Of a DNA stretch of 64,000 nt, positions 56,863 through 64,000 are shown one piece after another (the first letter of the stretch is position 1; each line of letters begins with the position of its first letter). The notes under the pieces were generated by a model that was not told the DNA's origin, made no database searches, and saw only the letters and a program-made list of their open reading frames with translations. The translations under genes were made by a program, and so were the position numbers. This DNA is from Paenibacillus azoreducens. GTDB taxonomy: Bacteria; Bacillota; Bacilli; Paenibacillales; Paenibacillaceae. The stretch is taken from contig NZ_AP025343.1 of NCBI RefSeq assembly GCF_021654775.1, positions 1,448,501 to 1,512,500 of the forward strand. The letters run 5' to 3'.

Positions 56863-57888
56863 TTATCTTACCGGGGGATAACGCAACCCCCGCCGATTTC
56901 GGGTATCATCGTACAAGCAGGCGATCAGCTGCAGGGCTTTGATACCCTCCTCTCCATTGATCCAGAATGGCTTGTTTTCTCTGACATGACGATAGAAGTC
57001 TGCAATCAGCTTTCGGTGACTTGTTCCCCAATACGATTTGCCTTTGGAATGGGTCCGTGGCGGCTCGCAAAGCTTCGTTTCCTGCCCGTCTTTCCTGAGA
57101 TAAAGGGAACCATGCCGCTGATTCAAGACACCATGTTCGAACACGATTTCAAGCTCGACGGGCGAATCGGTGCCATAAGCGTTCGATCCGTAAAATAATG
57201 CGCTGGCACCGCTGCTAAACTCGATGCGTGCGTGCGCGGTATCTTCGACCTCAATTTCATCTTCCAGCATATCGGCCGTAACGCTGCCCTTCACTGAGGA
57301 GATTTCACCGCCGAACCACTGCAGCAGATCCAGCGTGTGAATGGCCTGATTGATCAGCAGCCCGCCGCCTTCGGTGGCCCATTTGCCTCTCCATGCTGCA
57401 CTGCGATAATAGGAGCAATCGCGACGCCAGGTTACAATGCCTTTCATACAAAGTAGATTGCCCAATTCGCTTGAAGTAATGTATTCGTAAATCCGCTGCG
57501 AGGCCTCATTGTAGCGGTTTTGAAATGTTACGCCAAGCTGTCCTTTACTATCTCTAGCGGCTTCCAACATCGCTTGGGCGGAAGCAGGATTGTCGGCCAG
57601 CGGCTTCTCGGTCAGCACATGTTTACCTGCGGCCAGCAGTTTCACCGCCATTTCGGCATGCCGATCATGGGGCGTGCACAGGTGAATGACCTGAATATCT
57701 TCCCGATGAAGCAATTGCATGTAATCTGCCGCGGCTTCGCATCCATATCGCTGTGCGGCAGCTTCTGCTTTGTTTGGGTCGATATCAACCACTAGACGCA
57801 GCTCTGCATCTTCCAGTTCTGCGATTGCATCGGCGTGAAGGGGGAATATAGCTCCGCAGCCGATGATAGCTGCTCCAGTTTTATTCAT
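56863..57888 (-). CDS. Gfo/Idh/MocA-family oxidoreductase (first of three)
   Basis: This 341-aa NAD(P)-dependent dehydrogenase acts on a cyclic polyol or sugar. The Rossmann motif is IIGCGAIFPLHA, with the family EKP motif in VLTEKPLADN and the substrate-side histidine region GGGLLINQAIHTLDLLQW. The ATG follows AGGATGGG. It is the last of four genes on the minus strand controlled from 61.1 kb, after a 92-base gap that holds a copy of the glg-array repeat. Confidence 0.9.
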   Translation of the reverse strand: MNKTGAAIIGCGAIFPLHADAIAELEDAELRLVVDIDPNKAEAAAQRYGCEAAADYMQLLHREDIQVIHLCTPHDRHAEMAVKLLAAGKHVLTEKPLADNPASAQAMLEAARDSKGQLGVTFQNRYNEASQRIYEYITSSELGNLLCMKGIVTWRRDCSYYRSAAWRGKWATEGGGLLINQAIHTLDLLQWFGGEISSVKGSVTADMLEDEIEVEDTAHARIEFSSGASALFYGSNAYGTDSPVELEIVFEHGVLNQRHGSLYLRKDGQETKLCEPPRTHSKGKSYWGTSHRKLIADFYRHVRENKPFWINGEEGIKALQLIACLYDDTRNRRGLRYPPVR

Positions 57889-57921
57889 GCTGATCCCATC
57901 CTGTCTTTTAGATGTAAAATA

Positions 57922-57966
57922 AGTATCGGAAAGAAGTCCGACGAAGCCCGAAGGGATTCGCTTTTG
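57922..57966. repeat. Partial copy of the glgC-glgD array unit
   Basis: AGTATCGGAAAGAAGTCCGACG matches the first half of the 43271-43520 unit. The second half differs, reading GAAGCCCGAAGGGATTCG before CTTTTG. It lies in the 92-base gap between two dehydrogenase genes. Confidence 0.75.
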
Positions 57967-57980
57967 AACTTAGTTATGCA

Positions 57981-59060
57981 TTAGCTAATACGGACGGCGA
58001 TTTCCTGTGCTTTCAGGCACAGCTCGGCTGCTTTGAAGGCATGTGCCTGCGTCATCGCATATTCGGTCCGATTCAGACAGTCGAGGATGAGTTCGCCGAA
58101 AAACGGATAGCCGATTTGTCCGTGCACGGCGAAATGCCGTTCTCCGTCCTTGTTGACCAGATAAACATGATCACCGGCAGGATCTCTGGCTACGTCGATA
58201 TATTTGCGCAGCTCGATGTATCCTTCGGTTCCGAGAATAAAGGTTCTGCCGTCTCCCCAGGTTCCAAGTCCGTCCGGCGTAAACCAGTCGACCCGGAAAT
58301 ATTGGGTTGCCCCGTTGTCGCCAACCAAAGTGGCATCGCCGAAATCCTCCAGCTCCGGATACTCCGGATGATGATAGTTGGCGATTTTGCTGTGAAGCAC
58401 CTCTGCATTCTGACAGCCGCTGTAATACAAGAACTGCTCGATCTGATGGCTGCCGATGTCGCATAAAATACCGCCATAGTTTTCCCTGCGGAAAAACCAG
58501 TCCGGCCGGGTCTGAGCGTTCAAGCGGTGCGGGCCAAATCCGGTAACTTGAAGTACGCGTCCGATGGCGCCTTCCCTGATAAGTTGCCCGGCATACACTG
58601 CGGATTCCACATGAAGCCGCTCACTGTAGTACACCATGTATTTTCGGCCGGTTTCCCGGACTTTGGCCCGGGCGAGTGCCAGCTGGTCCAATGAGGTAAA
58701 CGGCGTTTTGTCGGTGAAGTAATCTTTGCCGGCATCCATTACCCGCAGCCCCAAAGCACAGCGTTCGGAGGGAACGGCGGCTGCCGCAACCAGGCGCACC
58801 TCGTTGTCTTCAAGGATCAACTCAAGGCTGTCCGCCACTTGCGCGCCTGGAAATTTGGAGGCAAAGGTTTCGGCTTTGGCTTGGTCCGGATCGAACACCC
58901 ATTTAAGGGTGGCGCCCGCCTCGATCAGCCCTTGGCTCATGCCGTGGATATGACCATGATCAAGCGCGGCCGCGGCAAACACGAACTCTCCCGGCTTCAC
59001 GACAGGGTTGGGTTTACCCTTGGGGGCATAGTTCATTCCATCCTGTTTGGAGACTGTCAT
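57981..59060 (-). CDS. Gfo/Idh/MocA-family oxidoreductase (second of three)
   Basis: This 359-aa protein is a diverged member. The N-terminus reads FAAAALDHGHIHGMSQGL instead of a classic GxGxxG, and the EKP motif is DKTPF (YFTDKTPFTS). The GGILCDIGSHQIEQFLYYSG segment carries the substrate histidine. It starts at an ATG overlapping the isomerase stop (ATGA). Members with DKT in this position may differ in cofactor handling or be non-redox. It probably acts in the same pathway as its neighbours. Confidence 0.87.
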   Translation of the reverse strand: MTVSKQDGMNYAPKGKPNPVVKPGEFVFAAAALDHGHIHGMSQGLIEAGATLKWVFDPDQAKAETFASKFPGAQVADSLELILEDNEVRLVAAAAVPSERCALGLRVMDAGKDYFTDKTPFTSLDQLALARAKVRETGRKYMVYYSERLHVESAVYAGQLIREGAIGRVLQVTGFGPHRLNAQTRPDWFFRRENYGGILCDIGSHQIEQFLYYSGCQNAEVLHSKIANYHHPEYPELEDFGDATLVGDNGATQYFRVDWFTPDGLGTWGDGRTFILGTEGYIELRKYIDVARDPAGDHVYLVNKDGERHFAVHGQIGYPFFGELILDCLNRTEYAMTQAHAFKAAELCLKAQEIAVRIS

Positions 59061-59914
59061 TCGTCCTGCATCCTTTCGCGCATAAATTCGCCAAACTGCT
59101 TCAGCAGTTCGCGTGAATTGTATTCGCCGCTAAAATCCTCGATGCCCAAATATCCGCTGTAACCAACGCTTTTCAGATCCTGAAGCAATCTTCCGAAGTC
59201 GACGATGCCTTCCCGCATCGGCGCCCATTCCGAGCGCCATTTGACCGTTCCGTCTTCACGTCTGCCGTCATTAACATAGCGGGCGTTTTTTATATGGACA
59301 TGTGCCAGATACGGACCAAGCAGCTGCATTCCCATCCGGTAATGTTCATAACCTTCATGCACCATATTCCCAGGGTCATACAAAACGCCGATATGATCCG
59401 GATCGCAGCGGCTGACCAGCCTATGAGCCAATCCCGCGCTTGGGGCGATGGTTCCGTGATGAGTTTCGACGACGCCTTTGACGCCGTATTGTTTGGCCAT
59501 TCGCTCGGCTTCCCGCAAATAACGGATGTTCGCTTCGAACAGTTCGGGATAGGAACGGGTTCCATTATAAGGAGCTGCGCCGACGCGGATCATTTTGGCC
59601 CCCAGAAGCCGGGCCGTATGGAAAGCGTGCTCGGTTTCATCGAGCTTCATCTCGTGCAGGTAAGGCGTCAAACCGACGACTTCAAGCCCTTCGTTTTCCG
59701 TGATTTCTTTGAACTTCAAAATCTCTGTTTCAGATAGAGAAGGGTCGATAGAGCACCGGTTATTGCCCCAAAACGACGGGATTTCACCGGCGGTTGCAGC
59801 CGGCACCTCCTTAAATCTCCATTCAACACCGTCAAGCCCGGCCTCCCGGGCGGAGCGGACCAACTCTTCCGGAGCCAGATCCGGGGTCACCACAGTAAAA
59901 ACGGAAAGTTTCAC
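59057..59914 (-). CDS. Xylose-isomerase-like TIM-barrel sugar isomerase/epimerase
   Basis: This protein of about 285 aa fits the sugar phosphate isomerase/epimerase family (IolE/IolI-like TIM barrel). Metal-site segments are GVVETHHGTI, GVLYDPGNMVHEGYE, HVHIKNARY and LGIEDFSG. A GTG at 59914, nine bases after GAGGAGG, is the likely start; the ATG at 59923 abuts that site. It overlaps the following dehydrogenase gene by four bases. Together with the Gfo/Idh/MocA enzymes it suggests oxidation, isomerisation and re-reduction of a sugar or inositol. Confidence 0.88.
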   Translation of the reverse strand: MKLSVFTVVTPDLAPEELVRSAREAGLDGVEWRFKEVPAATAGEIPSFWGNNRCSIDPSLSETEILKFKEITENEGLEVVGLTPYLHEMKLDETEHAFHTARLLGAKMIRVGAAPYNGTRSYPELFEANIRYLREAERMAKQYGVKGVVETHHGTIAPSAGLAHRLVSRCDPDHIGVLYDPGNMVHEGYEHYRMGMQLLGPYLAHVHIKNARYVNDGRREDGTVKWRSEWAPMREGIVDFGRLLQDLKSVGYSGYLGIEDFSGEYNSRELLKQFGEFMRERMQDE

Positions 59915-59934
59915 GGATAACATCCTCCTCTGTA

Positions 59935-61098
59935 TTAATGGGTTCCTTTGACATTTAGAACGACGCCGACCGATTGCTCTTTTTGGAATGTGGAGCTGCG
60001 TATCTTCTCCTGAAGTTTTTCGTAAAAAAGATCTTCATCCAGCGGCAGATTGACCCAATCATCGGTCCATGCAGATAGATGCATCGCATTGGATATGGTT
60101 AATCCATGAATGCCTTCTTCGCCGGGAGCGATCAGTTTTTCTCCGTTCAACAGGGCATTCGTAAAGTTCTGCAAAATCCCCTTATGCTGCGGGCCGCCGT
60201 CTCTGGGAACCGGAATTTCGCATTTCCAGCATTCGGGTTGGCCGAAGCCGCCGGTAAATTCACGGTTGAACTGAGGTTCGGGCACGCGCAGCCGCCAGAA
60301 TGTCATCTTGCCGTCTTCAATGACGATTTTGCCGTTGTCGCTGCTGATTTCAAAACGGTTGGTTCCGGGGCTTTCCCCGACGGTTGTCACAAACACGCCC
60401 GTGGCGCCGTTTTCGTATTCCACGTAAGCCGTCACATCGTCTTCGACTTCAATGCTGCGATATTTGCCGAACTGGCAAAAAGCACGTACTCGTTTGGGCA
60501 TCATCCCCGTCGTCCATTGCCAGAGATCCAGCTGATGGGGGTCCTGATTCAGCAGGACGCCGCCGCCTTCCCCGGCCCAAGTCGCACGCCAGCCGCCTGA
60601 ATTGTAGTAGCTCTGCGAACGGTACCAGTTGGTAATGATCCAGTTGGTTCTTCTTACGGTTCCGAGCTCGCCGGATTCAATCAGGTCGCGAAGCTTGATG
60701 TAAAGCGGATTGGTGCGCTGATTATACATGATGCCGAACTGCTTGCCTGATTTGGCGGCGGCATCATTCATTTCTCTTACCGCTTTGGTGAATACGCCTG
60801 CAGGTTTTTCCACCAATACATGGTAACCGTTTTCAAATGCCTGAATCGCCAAGCCCGGATGATCGTAATGCGGCGTGGCGATCAGTACCGTGTCCATCGC
60901 TCGGGATGCAAAAAAAGCTTCCGGGGTTTCAAACAGCTGCACGGATTCCGGTAAATTGTTTTGCGCCCAGTGCAGCCTGTCAGGATTCGTATCGCAAACA
61001 GCCGCGAGTTCCGCGCCGCGAATATCCTTTATGAGGCTGAGAGCATGCGCCGAGCCCATATTACCTATGCCGATAATGCCAAAGCGTACTTTTTCCAT
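59935..61098 (-). CDS. Gfo/Idh/MocA-family oxidoreductase (third of three)
   Basis: This 387-aa dehydrogenase is the first gene of the minus-strand operon. It has the Rossmann motif FGIIGIGNMGSAHA, VLVEKPAGVF and EGGGVLLNQDPHQLDLWQW. Its C-terminal part is longer than in the other two. The ATG follows AGAGGTGG. Divergent transcription from the AraC-family gene suggests control by that regulator. Confidence 0.91.
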   Translation of the reverse strand: MEKVRFGIIGIGNMGSAHALSLIKDIRGAELAAVCDTNPDRLHWAQNNLPESVQLFETPEAFFASRAMDTVLIATPHYDHPGLAIQAFENGYHVLVEKPAGVFTKAVREMNDAAAKSGKQFGIMYNQRTNPLYIKLRDLIESGELGTVRRTNWIITNWYRSQSYYNSGGWRATWAGEGGGVLLNQDPHQLDLWQWTTGMMPKRVRAFCQFGKYRSIEVEDDVTAYVEYENGATGVFVTTVGESPGTNRFEISSDNGKIVIEDGKMTFWRLRVPEPQFNREFTGGFGQPECWKCEIPVPRDGGPQHKGILQNFTNALLNGEKLIAPGEEGIHGLTISNAMHLSAWTDDWVNLPLDEDLFYEKLQEKIRSSTFQKEQSVGVVLNVKGTH

Positions 61099-61182
61099 GC
61101 CGCGATTCCACCTCTCTGATTGTCTATTCCCCCTAAGCTTAGCCGGAATCTCAAGGTATGAGAATGACTTAGATTAAGAGTA

Positions 61183-61213
61183 TTTTGCACAAAATTAATG
61201 TGTTTTGGACAAA
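61183..61213. promoter_or_regulatory. Candidate AraC-type operator: two direct half-sites 20 bp apart
   Basis: TTTTGCACAAA at 61183 and TTTTGGACAAA at 61203 are direct repeats spaced exactly 20 bases, about two helical turns. They lie in the divergent gap between the dehydrogenase operon and the AraC-family gene. A TACAAT box follows at 61223. Confidence 0.55.
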
Positions 61214-61257
61214 TACGAATGCTACAATAAGGTTGACGAAAAGGGGGAGGGACTGGA

Positions 61258-62085
61258 ATGGAGCGGTCTATGGATATGTTCGGCAGGCTGCCGGAAGGTT
61301 TGACACTGGGTATAAGCCATGTCCAATACAAAAAGGGATTTTCCGGATGGAACCGGACGGCAATCGCGCCGTCTTTTCACCGTTTTTATTTTATTGCGGA
61401 AGGCAGAGGTTCCGTTGTCCTGAACGGCGCTCTTTATGAGCCCAAACCCAATCAGATGATGATCATGCCTGCGGGCACGAATCAGATGGCTTTGACCGAT
61501 CAGGACGATCCTTACACGCGTTATTTTTGCCATTTTGACGCCAAGGTGGGAGAGTGGCCTTTGTTTCCGGCAGACAGCAGGCTTTACTTATGCGATGCAA
61601 GCAACCCCGGGTTTATCGAACAGACCTTTAAGGAACTGGTGGATTTATTTCACCGTGGCGGTCCCTTTTCGCTGCTGCGCGCTCAAGCTTGCCTGTTGAC
61701 GATGCTGGCCTGTTGCCTGGAGGACGGCGGCTATACGGATATTTGGAATGATTTTATGGGGCAAACCGAACGGAGCAAGCTCGGAGACGTGCTGGCATAT
61801 ATTCATAAGCACTTGCATGAACCGATGGAAATCGAGCGCCTTGCGGATATTGTGCATCTGCACCCGAATTATTTTATTCCCTATTTTAAAAAGATCATGG
61901 GAGTCACGCCGATGCAATATGTAAAGCGCAAACGGATGGATGAAGCGAAAAGGCTGCTTTCTTACACGGATGTTCCGATTTCGGATATTGCCGACCAGAT
62001 CGGCATGCAGCTCGCGTATTTTTCCAGGCTGTTTAAAAGCTATACAGGACTGTCGCCCTCGGCCTACCGGACCTGTACGCGGTGA
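61258..62085 (+). CDS. AraC-family transcriptional regulator
   Basis: This 275-aa regulator has an N-terminal cupin-like ligand pocket (residues about 35-130, including MMIMPAGTNQMAL) and a C-terminal pair of helix-turn-helix motifs (IERLADIVHLHPNYFIPYFK and ISDIADQIGMQLAYFSRLFK) ending GLSPSAYR. The ATG follows GGGGGAGG. It is divergent from the Gfo/Idh/MocA operon and likely activates it in response to the pathway sugar. Confidence 0.9.
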   Translation: MERSMDMFGRLPEGLTLGISHVQYKKGFSGWNRTAIAPSFHRFYFIAEGRGSVVLNGALYEPKPNQMMIMPAGTNQMALTDQDDPYTRYFCHFDAKVGEWPLFPADSRLYLCDASNPGFIEQTFKELVDLFHRGGPFSLLRAQACLLTMLACCLEDGGYTDIWNDFMGQTERSKLGDVLAYIHKHLHEPMEIERLADIVHLHPNYFIPYFKKIMGVTPMQYVKRKRMDEAKRLLSYTDVPISDIADQIGMQLAYFSRLFKSYTGLSPSAYRTCTR

Positions 62086-62250
62086 TCAAGCCGTTTTCCT
62101 TGCTTTAATGCGAAAGTTTCATATGCTTACCTAAGCAGTGATTTCCTGGTTCTAAAGTAAGGATTTGCGGGCTACATATTGGAAGGGATCATTTTGGCGG
62201 GTAAAATGTGGATGATTTGATGCAATCAGAATAATAAGGGGGAAGGTATA

Positions 62251-63165
62251 TTGAAGCAAAGCATACATAAATTTTTACTGCCCATTTTGGGTTTGGTAAC
62301 AGCCTTGGTTATGGTTCTTCCATCGGGATTGGCCCATGCAACGGATACGAAATGGATCAACCAGGTATGGAATGATTACAAAGCGTACAACAAGAAAATA
62401 ACGGAAGCTTACAAAGCTGATCAGCAGCAGATGGATGCTAATTATAAGGAATATTTGAAGCAGTATACCGACCGGATGAACAGTGTGGAAAACAAAGTGC
62501 TCGCAGACCAAAAAGAGTGGAACGAAAAGCTTCAGGCCGACTTGACCAAACTTCAGGAGCAGTACGGGGGCAGTCGGGAAAAGGCCGACGATTTGAGAAA
62601 ATACAAGCAGATGATTAATCCTAAATTTATGGACAGCCCGATGAATCGTTATGCTACACAAGCGAACCGGAATTTTTTGAACAGCACCATGTGGGAGTAT
62701 GCGAAGGAACTCAACGAGAATTTTTTGAACAGCAAAACCTGGAAATACAAAAAAGATATTAACCCCAATTTTCTGGACAGCCCGGCTTTTAAATACAAAA
62801 ATGCTGTCAATGAAAATTTTCTAAACAGTCCGATGCAAAAACTAAAGATGGCTTCGAGCAAGGATTATGTAAACAGCCCAATGTTGAGATACAACCTCGG
62901 CAAAATCAGCAAAACCAAAGCCCAGCAGGAGTACGCTAAAATTTACAAGGAACAAACTGCGAATTTGGCCGCAATCATAAAGGCTAACAAGCAGGCTATC
63001 GCAAATACGGAAGCGGAAACGCGTAAAGAGCTGGACGCGCTGCATGAGAAATCTGTAGACGATTTGGAAAACCAGCGGGAAGAAACGCTGCGGAGCATTT
63101 CGGAAATGCGTGCCCGGATCTGCGGAGAGGGGCTTAGCTGGCAGCCGCTTTTGAAGGCGCAGTAA
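62251..63165 (+). CDS. Secreted coiled-coil protein with six 15-17 residue tandem repeats
   Basis: I do not recognise this 304-aa protein. It starts at a TTG after GGGGGAAGG and has a signal peptide ending near AHA (residue 30). Residues about 35-120 are charged and helical. Residues about 122-217 contain six consecutive repeats with a consensus like NxNFLNSPxxKYKxx: INPKFMDSPMNRY, NRNFLNSTMWEY, NENFLNSKTWKY, INPNFLDSPAFKY, VNENFLNSPMQKL and SSKDYVNSPMLRY. A second helical region rich in Lys, Glu and Ala follows. A surface or wall-associated fibrous role is a guess. Confidence 0.85.
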   Translation: MKQSIHKFLLPILGLVTALVMVLPSGLAHATDTKWINQVWNDYKAYNKKITEAYKADQQQMDANYKEYLKQYTDRMNSVENKVLADQKEWNEKLQADLTKLQEQYGGSREKADDLRKYKQMINPKFMDSPMNRYATQANRNFLNSTMWEYAKELNENFLNSKTWKYKKDINPNFLDSPAFKYKNAVNENFLNSPMQKLKMASSKDYVNSPMLRYNLGKISKTKAQQEYAKIYKEQTANLAAIIKANKQAIANTEAETRKELDALHEKSVDDLENQREETLRSISEMRARICGEGLSWQPLLKAQ

Positions 63166-63337
63166 CAACGCTATATGGGGCGGACCTCCGCCATTCTACG
63201 CTGCACTGCACTGGGGCTACGCGCGGTTCTGTGTTTGCATGATGTAAAAATATGGAGCAGAACGCTTTTAGTCCGATGTTTCCGTTGTTCATATGAGATG
63301 CGTTTCCCTAAGGATAATACTTTCTAATATGTTGAAA

Positions 63338-63363
63338 AAGCCGGCTGCTGATGCAGTCGGCTT
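63338..63363 (-). terminator. Rho-independent terminator of the Rrf2-family gene
   Basis: On the minus strand AAGCCGACTGC pairs with GCAGCCGGCTT with one mismatch, followed by a T run (CTTTTTC). It lies 28 bases beyond the Rrf2 gene's stop and may also end the convergent secreted-protein transcript. Confidence 0.75.
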
Positions 63364-63391
63364 CTTGCGGTGGTTATTTTCCTCTAGAATC

Positions 63392-63826
63392 TTAAACGTT
63401 ATCGGACATTAGAATATCATGAACCACATCTGCGAGAGTAACAATCTCGAGGGAATGCTCCATCGCTTTTTGAGCGGCGGAAAATTGCTTGGTCAATGAA
63501 TGCTGTATATTTCTGCCGACAATGCATTCCGGATTCGGATGCTCATGCGAGCTGAACAAATCGTTTTCGGCCACGACGTTAACCGCTTTGTATACATCCA
63601 GAAGTGTAATTTCCTGCAATTCTTTGGCAAGTTCGGCGCCGGCTACTCCGGCACGCACGTGAACGAGCCCCGCCCCTTTTAGCATGCTCATAACTTTGCG
63701 AATGACGACGGGATTGGTATTGACGCTGCCGGCAATGTACTCGGAAGTGTTGGTTGCTTTATCCTTGTTGATTGCCAGCAAGCACAAAATGTGTATCGCG
63801 ACAGAGAACCTGCTGCTGATGGACAC
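63392..63826 (-). CDS. Rrf2-family transcriptional regulator, YwnA-like
   Basis: This 144-aa DNA-binding protein has the N-terminal winged helix of Rrf2 regulators (SSRFSVAIHILCLLAINK, TSEYIAGSVNTNPVVIRKVMSML). It lacks the three clustered cysteines of iron-sulphur IscR or NsrR members; only Cys14 and one Cys in NPECIVGR are present, as in YwnA-type proteins that may sense thiol or redox stress. It is divergent from a gene starting just past the window end. Confidence 0.87.
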   Translation of the reverse strand: MSISSRFSVAIHILCLLAINKDKATNTSEYIAGSVNTNPVVIRKVMSMLKGAGLVHVRAGVAGAELAKELQEITLLDVYKAVNVVAENDLFSSHEHPNPECIVGRNIQHSLTKQFSAAQKAMEHSLEIVTLADVVHDILMSDNV

Positions 63827-63913
63827 CGTGCTCCCCTTCTTTCTAACTATACGAATATAATCATTTATAACATGCCCATAATACCGTTACAAGCCAATCA
63901 GTACAAAGAACAG

Positions 63914-63942
63914 TTGACAAAACACAAACTTGTATCTATTAT
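63914..63942 (+). promoter_or_regulatory. Strong sigma-A-type promoter reading out of the window
   Basis: TTGACA at 63914-63919 and TATTAT at 63937-63942 are separated by 17 bases. GGGGAGG at the window end indicates a gene starting just beyond base 64000. Confidence 0.85.
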
Positions 63943-63943
63943 A

Positions 63944-63968
63944 GTTACATGTAACGAATGTGATTACA
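63944..63968. promoter_or_regulatory. Candidate operator palindromes for the Rrf2-family regulator
   Basis: GTTACATGTAAC (63944-63955) is a perfect palindrome directly after the -10 box. It overlaps TGTAAC-N6-GATTACA (63950-63968), a near-palindrome. Position and form suit a repressor site controlling the divergent genes. Confidence 0.6.
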
Positions 63969-64000
63969 ACTGATTATACCATACGGGGAGGAAAAATATA

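Overview
The window looks like a chromosomal segment of a Paenibacillus or a close relative (Bacillota, moderate GC). The signs are strong AGGAGG ribosome sites with frequent TTG and GTG starts, S-layer-homology (SLH) surface proteins, YesM/YesN-type two-component systems beside carbohydrate ABC importers, BceRS-BceAB-type resistance modules, a glgC-glgD-glgP set, a CIRCE-controlled htpG, and intergenic regions full of short dispersed repeats. No rRNA, tRNA, CRISPR array, prophage or intact insertion sequence was seen. The species call is inference from gene content.

Layout. 1-5.2 kb: the end of an aldo/keto reductase and a large secreted PHP-domain/SLH protein. 5.4-11.4 kb: a GlpP-type antiterminator followed, behind a leader terminator, by a complete Ugp-like importer (binding protein, HAD phosphatase, ATPase, two permeases), probably for glycerol-3-phosphate or glycerophosphodiesters. 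11.4-14 kb: mostly non-coding repeats and one small secreted protein. 14-16.5 kb: a translationally coupled pair, a PLP fold-III enzyme and a sugar-lactone oxidase. 16.7-21.4 kb: a BceAB-type ABC transporter with its BceRS-type two-component system, all on the minus strand. 21.7-25.4 kb: htpG with a perfect CIRCE operator, and a SEC-C protein. 25.5-27.4 kb: a GH63-type glycosidase. 27.9-38 kb: a YesM/YesN pair, a three-gene sugar importer, a GH2 beta-galactosidase and an SDR dehydrogenase, together a beta-galactoside utilisation locus.

38.4-41.4 kb: two PLP enzymes related to the glycine decarboxylase P-protein subunits but with divergent active-site segments and no gcvT or gcvH nearby. 42-47.2 kb: glycogen synthesis and breakdown genes. 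47.5-52.4 kb: a second ABC/two-component module whose response-regulator gene carries one in-frame stop codon. 52.5-55.5 kb: an SGNH hydrolase, a stand-alone Nfu N-terminal domain protein and a small SLH protein. 55.5-56.8 kb: 1.3 kb of stacked repeats. 56.8-62.1 kb: three Gfo/Idh/MocA dehydrogenases and a sugar isomerase facing a divergent AraC-family regulator. 62.2-64 kb: a secreted repeat protein, an Rrf2 regulator, and a strong promoter reading out of the window.

The least explained material is the intergenic DNA. At least six families of short, dyad-rich repeats recur between genes. They include a unit of about 106-117 bp present six times at three loci, a 62-bp tandem array between glgC and glgD with a partial copy 14 kb away, elements bounded by AAGTTGAAC/GTTCAACTT, and two families ending in CTAACG. 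These, the nonsense-interrupted response regulator, the GcvP-like pair and the secreted repeat protein are the main candidates for follow-up. All calls come from reading the sequence. No database search was possible.
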